Assembly (NCBI RefSeq): GCF_002240355.1
Contig: NZ_CP016353.1
Location: 1,352,501 to 1,416,500, forward strand
Direction: 5' to 3'
From: Prauserella marina
Lineage (GTDB): Bacteria > Actinomycetota > Actinomycetes > Mycobacteriales > Pseudonocardiaceae
DNA length: 64,000 nucleotides
Below the pieces are notes generated by a model. It saw nothing but the letters and a program-made list of their open reading frames with translations, was not told the origin of the DNA and made no database searches. Positions 1 to 13,900 of the stretch are shown here, piece after piece; within the stretch, counting starts at the first letter, position 1, and the number at the start of each line of letters is the position of its first letter. The translations under genes were made by a program, and so were the position numbers.

Positions 1-22
1 GAAACCCCTTGGGATCAGCCAT
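1..22 (-). CDS. gltD: Glutamate synthase small subunit, N-terminal fragment (runs off window)
   Basis: Only seven full codons lie in the window. They read MADPKGF from an ATG at 22, which is how actinobacterial GltD proteins begin. GltD is the NADPH-, FAD- and Fe-S-containing beta subunit that passes electrons to GltB. It lies 65 bp downstream of the gltB stop on the same strand, so a gltBD operon is the natural reading. The call rests on those few residues and the context. Confidence 0.75.
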
Positions 23-87
23 GAGCGGCCACTCCGTCCTGCGGGACACCCGCACCCGGTCGGCGCTCATGACCGGCTCCGCCATTA

Positions 88-4620
<4,533 letters not shown>

Positions 4621-5366
4621 GGCTTGCCGCCTCCTTGGCTCGGCACGATCGAACCGGGTCCTTTCAGTCGGATGAGTGACCTCATCCGGCTAACGGCCCG
4701 GCTCGATACTGCGATGGACAGTCAGGGGAGTCGTCGATGGCGTTCAACCCGGAGTGGGTCCGCACATCGTCGGTTCGACCACACTCCTTTGTGCGGCTCG
4801 CGGTGGAGCACCGCGCGTCCCGGTACAGCCCGGTGGGGTTGGGGCCGTTCCGGCGCGCACCAATTCGTCCCGGGTTCGCCGGTCTTATGACACTAGTGTG
4901 AATTCGCCGTTATCGGGATAGGTCAAACGCCGTGCGTGGCATACAACACTGGAGGATTGACGCGAGGCCGATGACCTGTTTTCGCGATGATCAGAATGCT
5001 GACCAGCGAAAACACTGCCGCGCTTTGTGATCTTGCCCGGGTTCGCACGCGTTCGTTCCCGTTGTCGCGGGCCGCGAAAAAGGGCAACCAGATCGGCCGG
5101 GATCGCGTCGCGGGCGTTCGCGGGCGCGCATTTCAGGCACGGCCGAGGTCACAAAATGGCGTAAGACACAGCCATTTGCGCAACATTGTTGAACAATTCA
5201 AACGGTCATCAACTGAGAATTGGGCAGAACGGTGCCGGGGTATTTCACTGCGAAGCGAAACAATGCGAATACCCAGAGCGACGTCGTCCCGTTCGCGATC
5301 GCATACTGTGATCGCCCGTCCGGGGCGGGAAGATCGCCCCGGCGAACAGGTTGCCGAGCGCGGTAC
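4621..5366. other. Long intergenic region upstream of gltB without a convincing gene
   Basis: These 746 bp are less GC-rich than their surroundings. Reading frames across them lack the strong third-position GC bias of neighbouring genes and resemble no family I know. The region must hold the gltB promoter. A TTGACC hexamer on the minus strand (4926 to 4921) is a possible -35 element, and a perfect 10-bp palindrome ACACTAGTGT lies at 4890-4899 just downstream of it, a plausible operator. Confidence 0.5.
4669..4688 (-). promoter_or_regulatory. Perfect 8-bp inverted repeat in the gltB 5' region
   Basis: CGGATGAG and CTCATCCG are separated by TGAC, about 50 bases upstream of the gltB start codon. 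It could form a leader-RNA hairpin or serve as a repressor site. No T-run follows, so a terminator is unlikely. No known glutamine riboswitch or GlnR box was recognised. Confidence 0.35.
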
Positions 5367-5720
5367 TCAGCCGCCGACCGCGTCGATGCTCGCGCCAACG
5401 GGACGAGCCGGGTTCATCGTGAGGTTCCCGGCATCCGGTCGGCCGGTCCCGTTCTCGGTAGGAGATTCGGCGCCAAGCGCGGCGCGGCCCTCGGGAGTGA
5501 GGATGGCGGGGGATCGCCTGCCGTGCTCGGCCGTACAGGCCGGGGCGATGAGGCCGCGCCTGGCAAGGGTGTGCACCGTGGATTGATCGCAGCAGGCGAG
5601 TCCGTCGAGGAAAAGATCGGGCTCACAGCTTGTCGTGAGTTCCGCGCCACCTCGCGCTACCGCCCGCAAGGTGGCGCGTTCTCTGTGGTTCAGATCGGAG
5701 TCATTACTCTCGTGAGGCAT
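5367..5720 (-). CDS. Small winged-helix-like protein of unknown function
   Basis: 117 residues. Residues about 10-85 have the layout of a small winged helix: a helix beginning LNHRERATLRAVA, then a GLACCDQSTVHTLARRGLI segment like a recognition helix, and a beta-wing ending TPEGRAALG. The C-terminal 35 residues look disordered. The ATG at 5720 has an excellent ribosome binding site (GAGGAGG, five bases away), which argues for a real gene. Similar small proteins are common in Pseudonocardiaceae, to my knowledge without assigned function. It could be a DNA-binding regulator. It lies about 100 bp downstream of the hydratase-like gene on the same strand. Confidence 0.7.
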   Translation of the reverse strand: MPHESNDSDLNHRERATLRAVARGGAELTTSCEPDLFLDGLACCDQSTVHTLARRGLIAPACTAEHGRRSPAILTPEGRAALGAESPTENGTGRPDAGNLTMNPARPVGASIDAVGG

Positions 5721-5821
5721 CCGGGCCTCCTCGGTCTGACTTCGTGGCCCCTAATACCGGGTGGATGCCCACGATTCAACCCCATGACACGGAAAATTCA
5801 TGGGAAGTTCGGCACATCCGG

Positions 5822-6610
5822 TCAGGGCGTGTCGAAAACCGCTGTCACACTCCCGAGTTCGCCCATGTTCGCGACGAAGGTGTCCCCGTGGGACACGGGA
5901 AAGGCACGGGTCATCGAACCCGGAAGCACGACGTGTCCCGGTTCGAGGTCGATGCCGAGCGGGCCCACCGTGTTCGCCAGCCACACCAGCGCGTTGAGCG
6001 GGGAACCGAGCACGGCGCCGCCCGCTCCGGTCGCCACGACGGAACCGTTGCGGTGCAGGGTGCAGCCGGTCGTGCGGAGGTCGACGGCCGACAGCGCGGT
6101 GGGCTTGCTGCCGAGCACCACTCCACCGGAGGACGCGTTGTCGGCGATCGTGTCCACGATCGAGATCTTCCAGTCCTGGATGCGGGAATCGACGATTTCC
6201 AGTGCCGGTAGTACGAAGTCGACGGCACGTACCGCGTCGGCCGCGGTCACGCCAGGACCCGACAGCGGGCGGCCGAGCACGAACGCGATCTCCGGTTCGA
6301 TCCTCGGTTGCAGAAACCGGTCACCGGGGATCGGCTGCTGTTCGAGGTGGAACATGCCGCTGAGCAGATGCCCGTAATCCGGTTGGTCGACGCCCATCTG
6401 TTCCTGCATGGCCGCCGAGGAAAGGCCGACCTTGTGTCCCTTGACGACCTCGCCCCTGCTGGTCCACTCGCGGACCTGTTCCTGCTGGACGCGGTAGGCA
6501 TCGGTGACCGTGGCGCCCGGATGGTCCTCGATGATCGGGGCGATCGGCTTTCCGGTCTCGTAGGCACGGCCGAGCTGGGCCGCGACGTCGCGCACCGCGT
6601 GTGTGTCCAT
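5822..6610 (-). CDS. 2-keto-4-pentenoate hydratase / 2-oxohepta-3-ene-1,7-dioate hydratase family protein
   Basis: 262 residues of the FAH-fold hydratase/decarboxylase group (MhpD, DmpE, DmpH). Visible family features are VKGHKVGLSSAAMQEQMG near residues 60-75, the metal-site stretch RIEPEIAFVLGRPL near 105, and the DNASSGGVVLG and LGSPLNALVWLAN segments. These enzymes hydrate or decarboxylate 2-oxo-dienoates from meta-cleavage pathways; the substrate cannot be read here. The ATG at 6610 sits 50 bp downstream of the FAD/Fe-S dehydrogenase gene. It is the last gene of a five-gene operon with a lactonase and a HOT dehydrogenase, so it may act on a related C4-C5 oxo-acid. Confidence 0.85.
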   Translation of the reverse strand: MDTHAVRDVAAQLGRAYETGKPIAPIIEDHPGATVTDAYRVQQEQVREWTSRGEVVKGHKVGLSSAAMQEQMGVDQPDYGHLLSGMFHLEQQPIPGDRFLQPRIEPEIAFVLGRPLSGPGVTAADAVRAVDFVLPALEIVDSRIQDWKISIVDTIADNASSGGVVLGSKPTALSAVDLRTTGCTLHRNGSVVATGAGGAVLGSPLNALVWLANTVGPLGIDLEPGHVVLPGSMTRAFPVSHGDTFVANMGELGSVTAVFDTP

Positions 6611-6660
6611 GGCCGCAACAGTGGCCGCGCGCCCTCCGCCCCGCAAGCGAGGTGTTCCGC

Positions 6661-9531
6661 TCACCGGGAAGCCGGGGTGATCGTGGCGGCGAGAACCTGC
6701 GCGAGGTGCGCGGCCTTCCTTCCGGTCAGCTCGGCGATCTGGGTGCGGCAACTGAACCCGTCGGCCAGTACGAGCGTGTCCTCGTCCGCCGCGTTCACCT
6801 CGGGAACGAGCACTCGTTCGGCCGCGGCGACCGAAACCTCGTGATGTCCCTTCTCGAACCCGAAATTTCCGGCCAGACCGCAGCAGCCGGAGTCGAGGGT
6901 GCGGTTGCCGACACCGACGGAGGCCAGCAGCCGTTCGTCGGCCGCGTTGCCCGTCACCGCGTGCTGGTGACAGTGCTGCTGGGTGATGGCTGGCGTGTTT
7001 CCCGGTGCCAGCGGTGGAAATTCCACGCCGGGCGCCTGCTGTTCGAGGAATTCGGCCAGCGTGAATGCCCGCTCGGGCAGCCCGCCCAGTTCGGCGTCGC
7101 CGAGCAGGTCGGCCGCGTCGTGCCGGAACACCGCGAGGCAACTCGGTTCGAGCCCGACGATCGCACTCGCCCCGGCCAGCTCCTCGCGCAGTACGCGCAA
7201 TGTCCTGCGCAGCACTCTTCTCGCGACGCCGAGCTGCCCGGTCGAGATCCAGGTGAGCCCACAGCACACCGAGCGCCGGGGGAGTACGACGTCGAAACCG
7301 GCATACTCCAGCACCGTCGTCGCGGCGAGGCCGACCTCCGGAGTGAGGAAGTTGGTGAACGTGTCGGGCCACAGCACGACCTTCGGCCTTCCCCGCTTCG
7401 CTCGGCCTCGCAGGAGCCCGCGCAGCGTGGCCGGCGCGAACTCCGGCAGCGAGCGTTCCGGGGTGATGCCGCCGAGCGCGCTGACGAGCGGGGCCAGCGC
7501 CCGTGAGCGCAGCGCGGCGTTGGTCACGGCAGGCGCCGAGGAGGCAAACCGCGCCCACAGCGGAAGGAAGCCGAGCGAGTAGTGGCTGGCCGGGCGGAGC
7601 CTTCCGGCGTAGTGCTGGTGAAGGAACTCGGCCTTGTAGGAGGCCATGTCCACGTTGACCGGACAGTCGGAGAGACAACCCTTGCAGGCGAGGCACAGGT
7701 CGAGCGCGTCGCGGACCTCGGCCGACCGCCAGCCCTCGGTGATCGTCTGTCCCCTCAGCAGTTCCAGCAGCAGCCGTGATCTGCCGCGCGTCGAGTGCTG
7801 CTCCTGGCCGGTGACCATGTAGCTGGGGCACATGACGCCGGTGGAGGTGTCGATGCACTTGCCGACGCCGACACAGCGTTGCGCCGCCGTGGCGAGGCTT
7901 CCGCCGTCGTGCGGGTAGCGCAGGGTCAGCGGCAGTTGCCTGACCTGGCTGGGAAACCGCAGATCGGCGTCGAGCGGTCGCGGTCGCACCAGGTTGCCGG
8001 GGTTGAGGATGTTCCCCGGATCCCAGATCGCCTTGAACTCCTCGAAAAGCCGAACCAGTTCCGGCGGATACATGCGGGGAAGCAACTCGGCGCGCGCCTG
8101 CCCGTCGCCGTGCTCGCCGGACAGCGAACCGCCGTGTGCCACGACGAGGTCGGCCGCCTGCTCCATGAAGGCTCTGAACCGCGCGACGCCCTCCTCGGTC
8201 GTCAGTGGGAAGTCGATGCGCACGTGCACGCAACCTTCGCCGAAATGCCCGTAGGGGATGCCGTGCAGCCCGTGTTCGCGCAGCAGCGCGCGAAACCCGC
8301 GCAGATAGGAACCGAGGCGCTGAGGGGGGACGGCCGCGTCCTCCCAGCCTGGCCACGCTTCCGACCCGTCGGGCAACCTGGTGACGATGCCCGCCGCCGC
8401 CTCCCTGATGCCCCAGAGCTGGCGCTGGTCGCCCGGATCGTCGGCGATCACGGTCTCCGCGCCGGTTTCGGCCCGCAGCGCGGTGGCGAGTCGCCGCGCG
8501 CTGTGCTTCGCTTCGCCGGGATTGTCTCCGCCGACCTCGATGAACAACCAGCCCGCGCCACGGGGAAGCAGGTCGAGCGCGGGAGGGCGGCGGCCTCGTA
8601 CGAGCAGCGCGTCGATGAGGTCGGCGCCCATGCCTTCCGTCGTCAGCGGTCGCATCGGCAGCACGCGGGGAACGGCGTCGGCGGCGGCGATGTCGTCGGC
8701 GTAACCGGCGACGACGAGCACCCTCGCCGGTGGTGAGGGAACGAGGCGCACCGTCGCCTCGGTGATGAGCGCGCAGGTGCCCTCGGTGCCGACGAGCGCG
8801 CGGACGACGTCGAACCCGTTCTCCGGCAGCAACCGGTCGAGCGCGTATCCGGACACCCGCCTCGGCAGGTCGGGGAAACCGGTGCGCAGCAGGGCGAGGT
8901 TGTCCGCGACGAGTTCGCCGAGCCGGTCGTCGATGTCGGCGGCCCTGTCCTCGCGCGGACGCTGCCCGCCGATGTCGGACTCGGGGCCACCGACGGTGAG
9001 CCGGGTTCCGTCGGCGGTGAGTACGTCCAGCGACACGACGTTGTCGGCGGTGCGGCCCCACGCGACGGAATGCGAGCCGCACGAGTCGTTGCCGAGCATC
9101 CCGCCGATCGTGCACCTGCTGTGCGTCGAAGGATCGGGACCGAAGGTCAGGCCGTGCTCGGCGGCAGCGGCCCGCAGCGTGTCGAGCACGACCCCCGGCT
9201 GGACCCGCGCGGTGCGGGCGTCCGGATCGATGTCCAGTATCCGGTTGAGATACCGGCTGTGGTCGATGACGATCCCGTCGCCGAGTGCCTGGCCCGCGAT
9301 GCTGGTCCCGGCACCGCGCGCGGTGATGCCGACGCCGTGTTCCGCGCACAATCGCACCACGGCGGCGAGGTCGTCGGTGTCGCGAGGGAACACGACCGCG
9401 AGCGGGACGTGCCGGTAGTTCGACGCGTCCATGCTGAACACCGTGCGCGCGGTGCGATCGGTGTCCACCTCTCCCGAGACGGTGCTGGTCAGTTCACCGA
9501 GAAACGAACCGGTGTCGTGCCGAGGGCTCAC
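6661..9531 (-). CDS. FAD-binding and Fe-S D-2-hydroxyacid dehydrogenase, YdiJ/D-2-hydroxyglutarate dehydrogenase type
   Basis: 956 residues with an N-terminal VAO/PCMH-type FAD domain (GAGTSIAGQ near 70, NDSCGSHSVAWG near 150) and an FAD-oxidase C-terminal domain. A ferredoxin-like part follows with cysteine motifs CVGVGKC and CLACKGCLSDCP near 555 and 615, and then CCG heterodisulfide-reductase-type motifs (SVCCGL near 755, SGCCGLAG near 882). This one-chain order matches E. coli YdiJ, reported to oxidise D-2-hydroxyglutarate. Lactate or glycolate remain alternatives. The GTG start overlaps the FmdB stop by four bases. Its place after a HOT-type dehydrogenase, which would make D-2-hydroxyglutarate, supports the substrate guess. 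Confidence 0.85.
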   Translation of the reverse strand: MSPRHDTGSFLGELTSTVSGEVDTDRTARTVFSMDASNYRHVPLAVVFPRDTDDLAAVVRLCAEHGVGITARGAGTSIAGQALGDGIVIDHSRYLNRILDIDPDARTARVQPGVVLDTLRAAAAEHGLTFGPDPSTHSRCTIGGMLGNDSCGSHSVAWGRTADNVVSLDVLTADGTRLTVGGPESDIGGQRPREDRAADIDDRLGELVADNLALLRTGFPDLPRRVSGYALDRLLPENGFDVVRALVGTEGTCALITEATVRLVPSPPARVLVVAGYADDIAAADAVPRVLPMRPLTTEGMGADLIDALLVRGRRPPALDLLPRGAGWLFIEVGGDNPGEAKHSARRLATALRAETGAETVIADDPGDQRQLWGIREAAAGIVTRLPDGSEAWPGWEDAAVPPQRLGSYLRGFRALLREHGLHGIPYGHFGEGCVHVRIDFPLTTEEGVARFRAFMEQAADLVVAHGGSLSGEHGDGQARAELLPRMYPPELVRLFEEFKAIWDPGNILNPGNLVRPRPLDADLRFPSQVRQLPLTLRYPHDGGSLATAAQRCVGVGKCIDTSTGVMCPSYMVTGQEQHSTRGRSRLLLELLRGQTITEGWRSAEVRDALDLCLACKGCLSDCPVNVDMASYKAEFLHQHYAGRLRPASHYSLGFLPLWARFASSAPAVTNAALRSRALAPLVSALGGITPERSLPEFAPATLRGLLRGRAKRGRPKVVLWPDTFTNFLTPEVGLAATTVLEYAGFDVVLPRRSVCCGLTWISTGQLGVARRVLRRTLRVLREELAGASAIVGLEPSCLAVFRHDAADLLGDAELGGLPERAFTLAEFLEQQAPGVEFPPLAPGNTPAITQQHCHQHAVTGNAADERLLASVGVGNRTLDSGCCGLAGNFGFEKGHHEVSVAAAERVLVPEVNAADEDTLVLADGFSCRTQIAELTGRKAAHLAQVLAATITPASR

Positions 9532-9884
9532 GGGGCGGGGTCACCCGCGCGCAATGGTGCGGCGGCGAACCTGCCCTCGTGCGCGAGTACCGGTCTGCGA
9601 TCGCCTGCCAGCTCCGGATACTTCTGTTCCAGCTTCTCCCTTTTCGACATCGCGGTGTGCCAGTGCCGCACCGTGTCCCTGTCGCCTTCGCCGATGCCAC
9701 GCCAGCTTTTCGGCGCGTCGTCGCGGGAGGGGCCGGGGTCGGCGACGCCGCCGAGCCGGACCGCTGACGGCTTTCTCCTCGTCCTGTTCCCGCAGTCGTC
9801 GCAGGGCGGGGCCGGGCTTTCCGACGAGGGAACGAGTGCTTCGAAGCGGCGCCCGCACTCGCAGGCGTAGTCGTAGATCGGCAT
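9528..9884 (-). CDS. FmdB family zinc ribbon protein
   Basis: 118 residues. The first half is the FmdB/CxxC zinc ribbon: MPIYDYACECGRRFE, then a CDDCG knuckle near residue 30. The charged C-terminal half (DTVRHWHTAMSKREKLEQKYPE) has no recognised domain. FmdB proteins were named for formamidase operons and are often called regulators without direct proof. It starts three bases after the alcohol dehydrogenase stop and overlaps the FAD/Fe-S dehydrogenase start, so it is made with both. A role as a metal- or DNA-binding accessory of this pathway is inference. Confidence 0.85.
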   Translation of the reverse strand: MPIYDYACECGRRFEALVPSSESPAPPCDDCGNRTRRKPSAVRLGGVADPGPSRDDAPKSWRGIGEGDRDTVRHWHTAMSKREKLEQKYPELAGDRRPVLAHEGRFAAAPLRAGDPAP

Positions 9885-9887
9885 GGC

Positions 9888-11165
9888 TCACCAGTTCTCG
9901 ATCGAGTCGGCGAGGATCGCGGACACGTCCTCTTCGGTCACCGTGCGAGGCGCGACGGCGAGCAGGCGCTGCTGTTGCATCGTGCCCTCGACGAGCGAGG
10001 GGATGTCGGATTCGGTGAAGCCGACGCCACCGATGCCGTTGGGAATCCCGATGTCGCGCATGAGCGAGGCGAGCACGGCGGGAAGCTGCTCGCGCGGGTC
10101 GGCCTGTTTCGGGGCGCGCGGGTCGAGCATTTCGGCGGCGTGCAGATGCTTGCGGGGATCGGAGGGGAAGGTGAACCGGAACGCGGCCGGAGCCGTCAGC
10201 GACACCGATTCGCCGTGCGGGACGAGAGCTTTCTCCGGAGGGTAGTTCTTCGGCCGGTACTCCTTGACCCTGCCCGCGATGGGGTAGGCGCAGGCGTGCG
10301 GAACGTGCACGCCCGCGTTGCCGAAACCCATTCCGGCGAACGTGGCCGCGAGCATCATGTCGGTGCGGGCTTCGAGGTCACCGCCGTTGAGTACCGCCCT
10401 GCGGAAGGAACGGGCCAGCAACCCGAGCGCCTGCTCGGTCCACGCGTCGGAGATCGGGTTGGAGCCGTTGTAGGCGACGCGGGTCTCCGGCGTGTGCCTG
10501 GCGAAGGAATGGAACGGCTTCGCCGTGTAGGACTCCAGCGCGTGGCACAGCACGTCCATGCCGCTGGCCGCGGTGACCTCGGGCGGCATGGAAAGGGTGA
10601 GCAGCGGATCGACGACGGCCATGCTCGGCCGCAGCCTGGGATGACTGATGCCGGACTTCACGGCGAGACCGAGGAAGTCCATGACGCACACCGGGGTCGT
10701 CTCGGAGCCGGTGCCCGCGGTGGTGGGCACGGCGACGAGCGGTTTGAGCGGTCCCGGTGGTGCCAGGCCCTTGCCGATGGGTTTGTTGACGTAGTCGAAG
10801 AGGTCGGCAGGGTGGCTGGTCATCAGGTTGATGGCCTTGGCGGTGTCGATGGAGGAGCCGCCGCCGACCCCGATGAAACCGTCCCATGTGGACTGTCCGG
10901 CGAAGTCGACGGCGGCGGTGATGCTTTCGTCGGTGGGTTCGACGTGCACCTGATCGTAGATCTCGACGGTGAGCCCACCCGCCTTCGCCGCGTCGGCGAC
11001 GCGCTGGGGAACACCGGTTGCCGCGACGCCGGCATCGGTGACGATGAGTACCCTGCGCGCTCCCATTCCGGCGAGGTCCCAGCCGATCTCGTCGACGGCT
11101 CCCGCGCCGAACTTGAGCGGCGTCGCGCCCCAGGTGAAGACGGTTTCGTTCTGGTACGCGGTCAT
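9888..11165 (-). CDS. Iron-containing alcohol dehydrogenase, hydroxyacid-oxoacid transhydrogenase (HOT/ADHFE1) type
   Basis: 425 residues of the group III iron alcohol dehydrogenase family. The NAD-binding part has IGVGGGSSIDTAKA near residue 100 and VPTTAGTGSETT near 150. Metal-ligand segments are GMDVLCHALESYT and GNAGVHVPHACAYPIAG. The N-terminus (ETVFTWGATPLKFG) and the HAC(A)YP segment resemble ADHFE1, which couples 4-hydroxybutyrate oxidation to reduction of 2-oxoglutarate, giving succinate semialdehyde and D-2-hydroxyglutarate. The ATG at 11165 shares one base with the stop of the upstream lactonase gene (TGATG), so the two are translationally coupled. A plain alcohol dehydrogenase activity is not excluded. 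Confidence 0.85.
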   Translation of the reverse strand: MTAYQNETVFTWGATPLKFGAGAVDEIGWDLAGMGARRVLIVTDAGVAATGVPQRVADAAKAGGLTVEIYDQVHVEPTDESITAAVDFAGQSTWDGFIGVGGGSSIDTAKAINLMTSHPADLFDYVNKPIGKGLAPPGPLKPLVAVPTTAGTGSETTPVCVMDFLGLAVKSGISHPRLRPSMAVVDPLLTLSMPPEVTAASGMDVLCHALESYTAKPFHSFARHTPETRVAYNGSNPISDAWTEQALGLLARSFRRAVLNGGDLEARTDMMLAATFAGMGFGNAGVHVPHACAYPIAGRVKEYRPKNYPPEKALVPHGESVSLTAPAAFRFTFPSDPRKHLHAAEMLDPRAPKQADPREQLPAVLASLMRDIGIPNGIGGVGFTESDIPSLVEGTMQQQRLLAVAPRTVTEEDVSAILADSIENW

Positions 11166-11971
11166 CAGGCGAAGTGTCCCTCCGGTGCGAACGGCAGCCT
11201 CGCGGCCTGTGCCTCGTCGTGGCCGAAGATCACCTCGGCGCCGGTCTGTTCCGCGATGCGGCGCAGCTTCTCGACCGATTCCAGCCACCGCACGCTGTCC
11301 CACACGATGGCGGCGCCGATCGCGGGAGGTCCCCAGCTTTCCGAGAGGTACACCGCGTCGGAGGTGAAGATCTTCGTCCCACCCCGCGGAAGGTCGACGC
11401 GCAGTGACATCGTTCCCCAGGTGTGGCCGGGGGTTTCGATCACGCCGACGCCGGGTGCGATGTCGGTGTCGCCCTCGATCAGCTCGAAATCGATGCCCTC
11501 GTAGTCGGACTTGAGGTGGGCTCCCTTGAAGGGGCCGTCGATACCGAGCGCTCCTTCGTGTTCGTGGCGGTTGACCACGATGCGGGTCCTGCCGTTGTCG
11601 AAGAGCTTCGCGTTGGCCGCGTGGTCGAAGTGGAGGTGGCTCAGCACCAGGACGTCGATGTCTTCGGGGGTCAGCTCTAGCGCGGCCAGCGAGTCCTGGA
11701 GGTAACTCGTTGCTCGCTGCACGGGGAAGAATTCCTGAAGCCCGGTGGGTGCCCAGCGGGTTTCCCAGTCCTGGGGAACGCCCGTGTCCCACAGGATCCG
11801 GCCGTCGGGGTGCTCGATGAGCACGGCGTGGGTGGGGCAGGTGGTCCACACCGCCGGTTTGTCCTTGGCCGACCGGGTGGTGATGTTCTGTCCCGGCTTG
11901 AGCAGCAGCCAGGTCTGGTCGCATTCCATCGTGCCGGTCCGCAGCAGGTGAACCTTGCTGGGTGCGCTCAT
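11165..11971 (-). CDS. MBL-fold N-acyl homoserine lactonase family protein (AttM/AiiB-like)
   Basis: 268 residues. The metallo-beta-lactamase motif HLHFDH occurs near residue 112, followed by further metal ligands in [11 protein letters not shown] and FTSDAVY and a final FGHDEAQ. The N-terminus ([15 protein letters not shown]) and overall length match quorum-quenching lactonases, some of which also open gamma-butyrolactone to 4-hydroxybutyrate. The ATG at 11971 has GAGGAGG seven bases upstream. It is the first gene of a five-gene operon whose second gene is a 4-hydroxybutyrate-type dehydrogenase, so a gamma-lactone is the likeliest substrate. An in-frame upstream ATG exists but has a weaker ribosome site. 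Confidence 0.85.
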   Translation of the reverse strand: MSAPSKVHLLRTGTMECDQTWLLLKPGQNITTRSAKDKPAVWTTCPTHAVLIEHPDGRILWDTGVPQDWETRWAPTGLQEFFPVQRATSYLQDSLAALELTPEDIDVLVLSHLHFDHAANAKLFDNGRTRIVVNRHEHEGALGIDGPFKGAHLKSDYEGIDFELIEGDTDIAPGVGVIETPGHTWGTMSLRVDLPRGGTKIFTSDAVYLSESWGPPAIGAAIVWDSVRWLESVEKLRRIAEQTGAEVIFGHDEAQAARLPFAPEGHFA

Positions 11972-12117
11972 GTGCGCCTCCTCGCGCATCGGCAAATCCG
12001 CCTCCAGCGAGAGTGGCATGCTACATACCACCCCGCAAGGCGGTGACTCTTCGGGCTTCTCGCACGAGTTCTCGCCGCCGTGCAACCTCGGCGAGCGCGC
12101 TTTCCGTCTAGCCCGGC

Positions 12118-13893
12118 ATGAAACTACGTGCCGCGTTGGCGTTCGTCGTGGTGGGTGCGTTCGCGCTGTCGGGTTGCACGGGCTGGACCGGCCCCGAGCA
12201 GGTGCGGGAACCGGCGGGGCCGGGCGGCGGAGAGGCGAGGCTGGTCGCGTTCGATTCGTGCGAGACGGCGTTGCGTGAGTTGCGCTCGGCCGCCGGAGCG
12301 TCACCCGTCGAGCCGCTGCCCCCAGCCGAGCGCGGAGGCGTTTCCGGCAACGAGGGAAATCCCGAAGCGGAAACGGGGGACGCGAAGGTCGTTCCGGCGC
12401 GGCCGCAGAGTTCTCCTGGCGTCGCCGAGGGCGAGGCGCGGTCTCCCGATTCGGCGCCAGAGGAGCATTCCGGGACCAACAACCACGAGGCCGGCGTCGA
12501 GGAACCCGACCTCGCCTACACCGACGGCAGCAGAATCGTGACGGTGGCGGGAGGGGTGTTGCGGGTCGTCGACGTCGACACCCGAACGGTGACGTCCACA
12601 GTGGAGGTTCCGGGCGGGGCGGCGAGCAACCTGCTCGTGGATGGTGACCGGGCACTGGTCGTCGGTGACGAGGCGGAACTGACCCTTGTGGACCTTTCCA
12701 CGACGGCGCGGGTGCTCGGCACGTTGCGGACCGAGGGCGGCTACGTCGATGCCCGGCTCGTCGAAGGTACGGCCAGGGTCGTCGTCAGTTCGGCACCGGC
12801 GGTCGCCGAACCGGCCCGTGCCGAATCCACCGGCGGTATCGACGACTGGTTGCCGCGGTACGAACTCGCGAGGCCGGACGGCACGACGACCTCCGGAAGG
12901 CTGGTCGACTGCGACAGGGTGAGCCATCCGGAGACGTACCGGCCGACGGCGATACTGAGCGTGCTGACGATCGACCTTTCCGGTGAACTCGGCACCGGTG
13001 ACCCGGTGGCGATCGCCGCCGGCGGAGCGACCGTCTACGGCACCGCGGACAGCCTGTACATCGCCAATCCCGCCGGCGAGGACACCGAGATCTTCCAGTT
13101 CGACATCACCGGTGACGGTCCGGCGAGGCACGTCGCCTCCGGAAGGGTCGAGGGCACGCTGCTCAACCAGTACGCGATGTCGGAGTACGAGGACACGCTG
13201 CGGGTCGCGACGACACGCTCGGGTGAGGTCGACCGCACCGATGGCCGCGACATCGCCGGAAGTACCGACAGCGCGGTGAGCGTGCTGGCGAGGGAGGGCG
13301 ACACGCTGAACCAGATCGGCGGGCTCGAAGGGCTCGGTCCCGGCGAGCGCATCTACGCGGTGCGGTTCTTCGGCCCGGTCGGCTATGTGGTGACGTTCAG
13401 GGAAACCGATCCGCTGTACACATTGGACCTGCGGGACCCGAGGTCACCGAAGGCGGTCGGTGAGCTGAAGATCACCGGCTACTCGGCCTACCTGCACAAC
13501 GCGGGAGAGGGCAGGCTGATCGGGGTCGGGCAGGAAGCCGACGAGCGGGGCAGGGTACTCGGGGTGCAGGTGTCGCTGTTCGACGTGAGTCACGCGGCAG
13601 CGCCGCGCCGCCTCGCCCAGCATCAGCTTTCCGGCGGGATGGCCCTCGTGGAGCACGACACCCACGCCTTCCTGTACTGGGAACCGGAGCGGATGTTGTT
13701 GCTGCCGACCGACACCGGCGTGCTGGTGTTGCGGGTGTCGGAGGCGAACGTGACCGAACTCGGCGTGCTCGGCGAAGGCGAGTCGGTGAGCCGCACCCTG
13801 GTCGTCGGTGACGAAATCTGGACGGTGGCCGATTCGGGCCTCGCGGTGTACGACCTGGCGGGGCTGACCCCGCTGGCCACGGTGCCGTTCTGA
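12118..13893 (+). CDS. Secreted lipoprotein with beta-propeller domain
   Basis: 591 residues. A signal peptide ends in the lipobox ALSGC (Cys20), so the protein should be lipid-anchored outside the membrane. A low-complexity Pro/Glu/Gly linker follows. From about residue 125 ([17 protein letters not shown]) to the end the sequence matches the C-terminal secreted beta-propeller family of actinomycetes and archaea (Pfam PF09826). Blade-like repeats are visible, for example [12 protein letters not shown] and [12 protein letters not shown]. Its function is unknown. It is transcribed away from the lactonase operon and ends against a minus-strand kinase with a 21-bp repeat block between them. Confidence 0.85.
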   Translation: MKLRAALAFVVVGAFALSGCTGWTGPEQVREPAGPGGGEARLVAFDSCETALRELRSAAGASPVEPLPPAERGGVSGNEGNPEAETGDAKVVPARPQSSPGVAEGEARSPDSAPEEHSGTNNHEAGVEEPDLAYTDGSRIVTVAGGVLRVVDVDTRTVTSTVEVPGGAASNLLVDGDRALVVGDEAELTLVDLSTTARVLGTLRTEGGYVDARLVEGTARVVVSSAPAVAEPARAESTGGIDDWLPRYELARPDGTTTSGRLVDCDRVSHPETYRPTAILSVLTIDLSGELGTGDPVAIAAGGATVYGTADSLYIANPAGEDTEIFQFDITGDGPARHVASGRVEGTLLNQYAMSEYEDTLRVATTRSGEVDRTDGRDIAGSTDSAVSVLAREGDTLNQIGGLEGLGPGERIYAVRFFGPVGYVVTFRETDPLYTLDLRDPRSPKAVGELKITGYSAYLHNAGEGRLIGVGQEADERGRVLGVQVSLFDVSHAAAPRRLAQHQLSGGMALVEHDTHAFLYWEPERMLLLPTDTGVLVLRVSEANVTELGVLGEGESVSRTLVVGDEIWTVADSGLAVYDLAGLTPLATVPF

Positions 13894-13900
13894 CCCGCCC

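Noticed and set aside
4987-5586. Plus-strand open frame of about 200 codons in the gltB upstream region
   Set aside because: No family resemblance, an odd Arg/Ser-rich composition, and it overlaps a better supported minus-strand gene.
5822-9349. 1175-codon frame joining the hydratase to an Arg-rich region
   Set aside because: Only the last 262 codons are real; the rest is an off-frame shadow of the FAD/Fe-S dehydrogenase.
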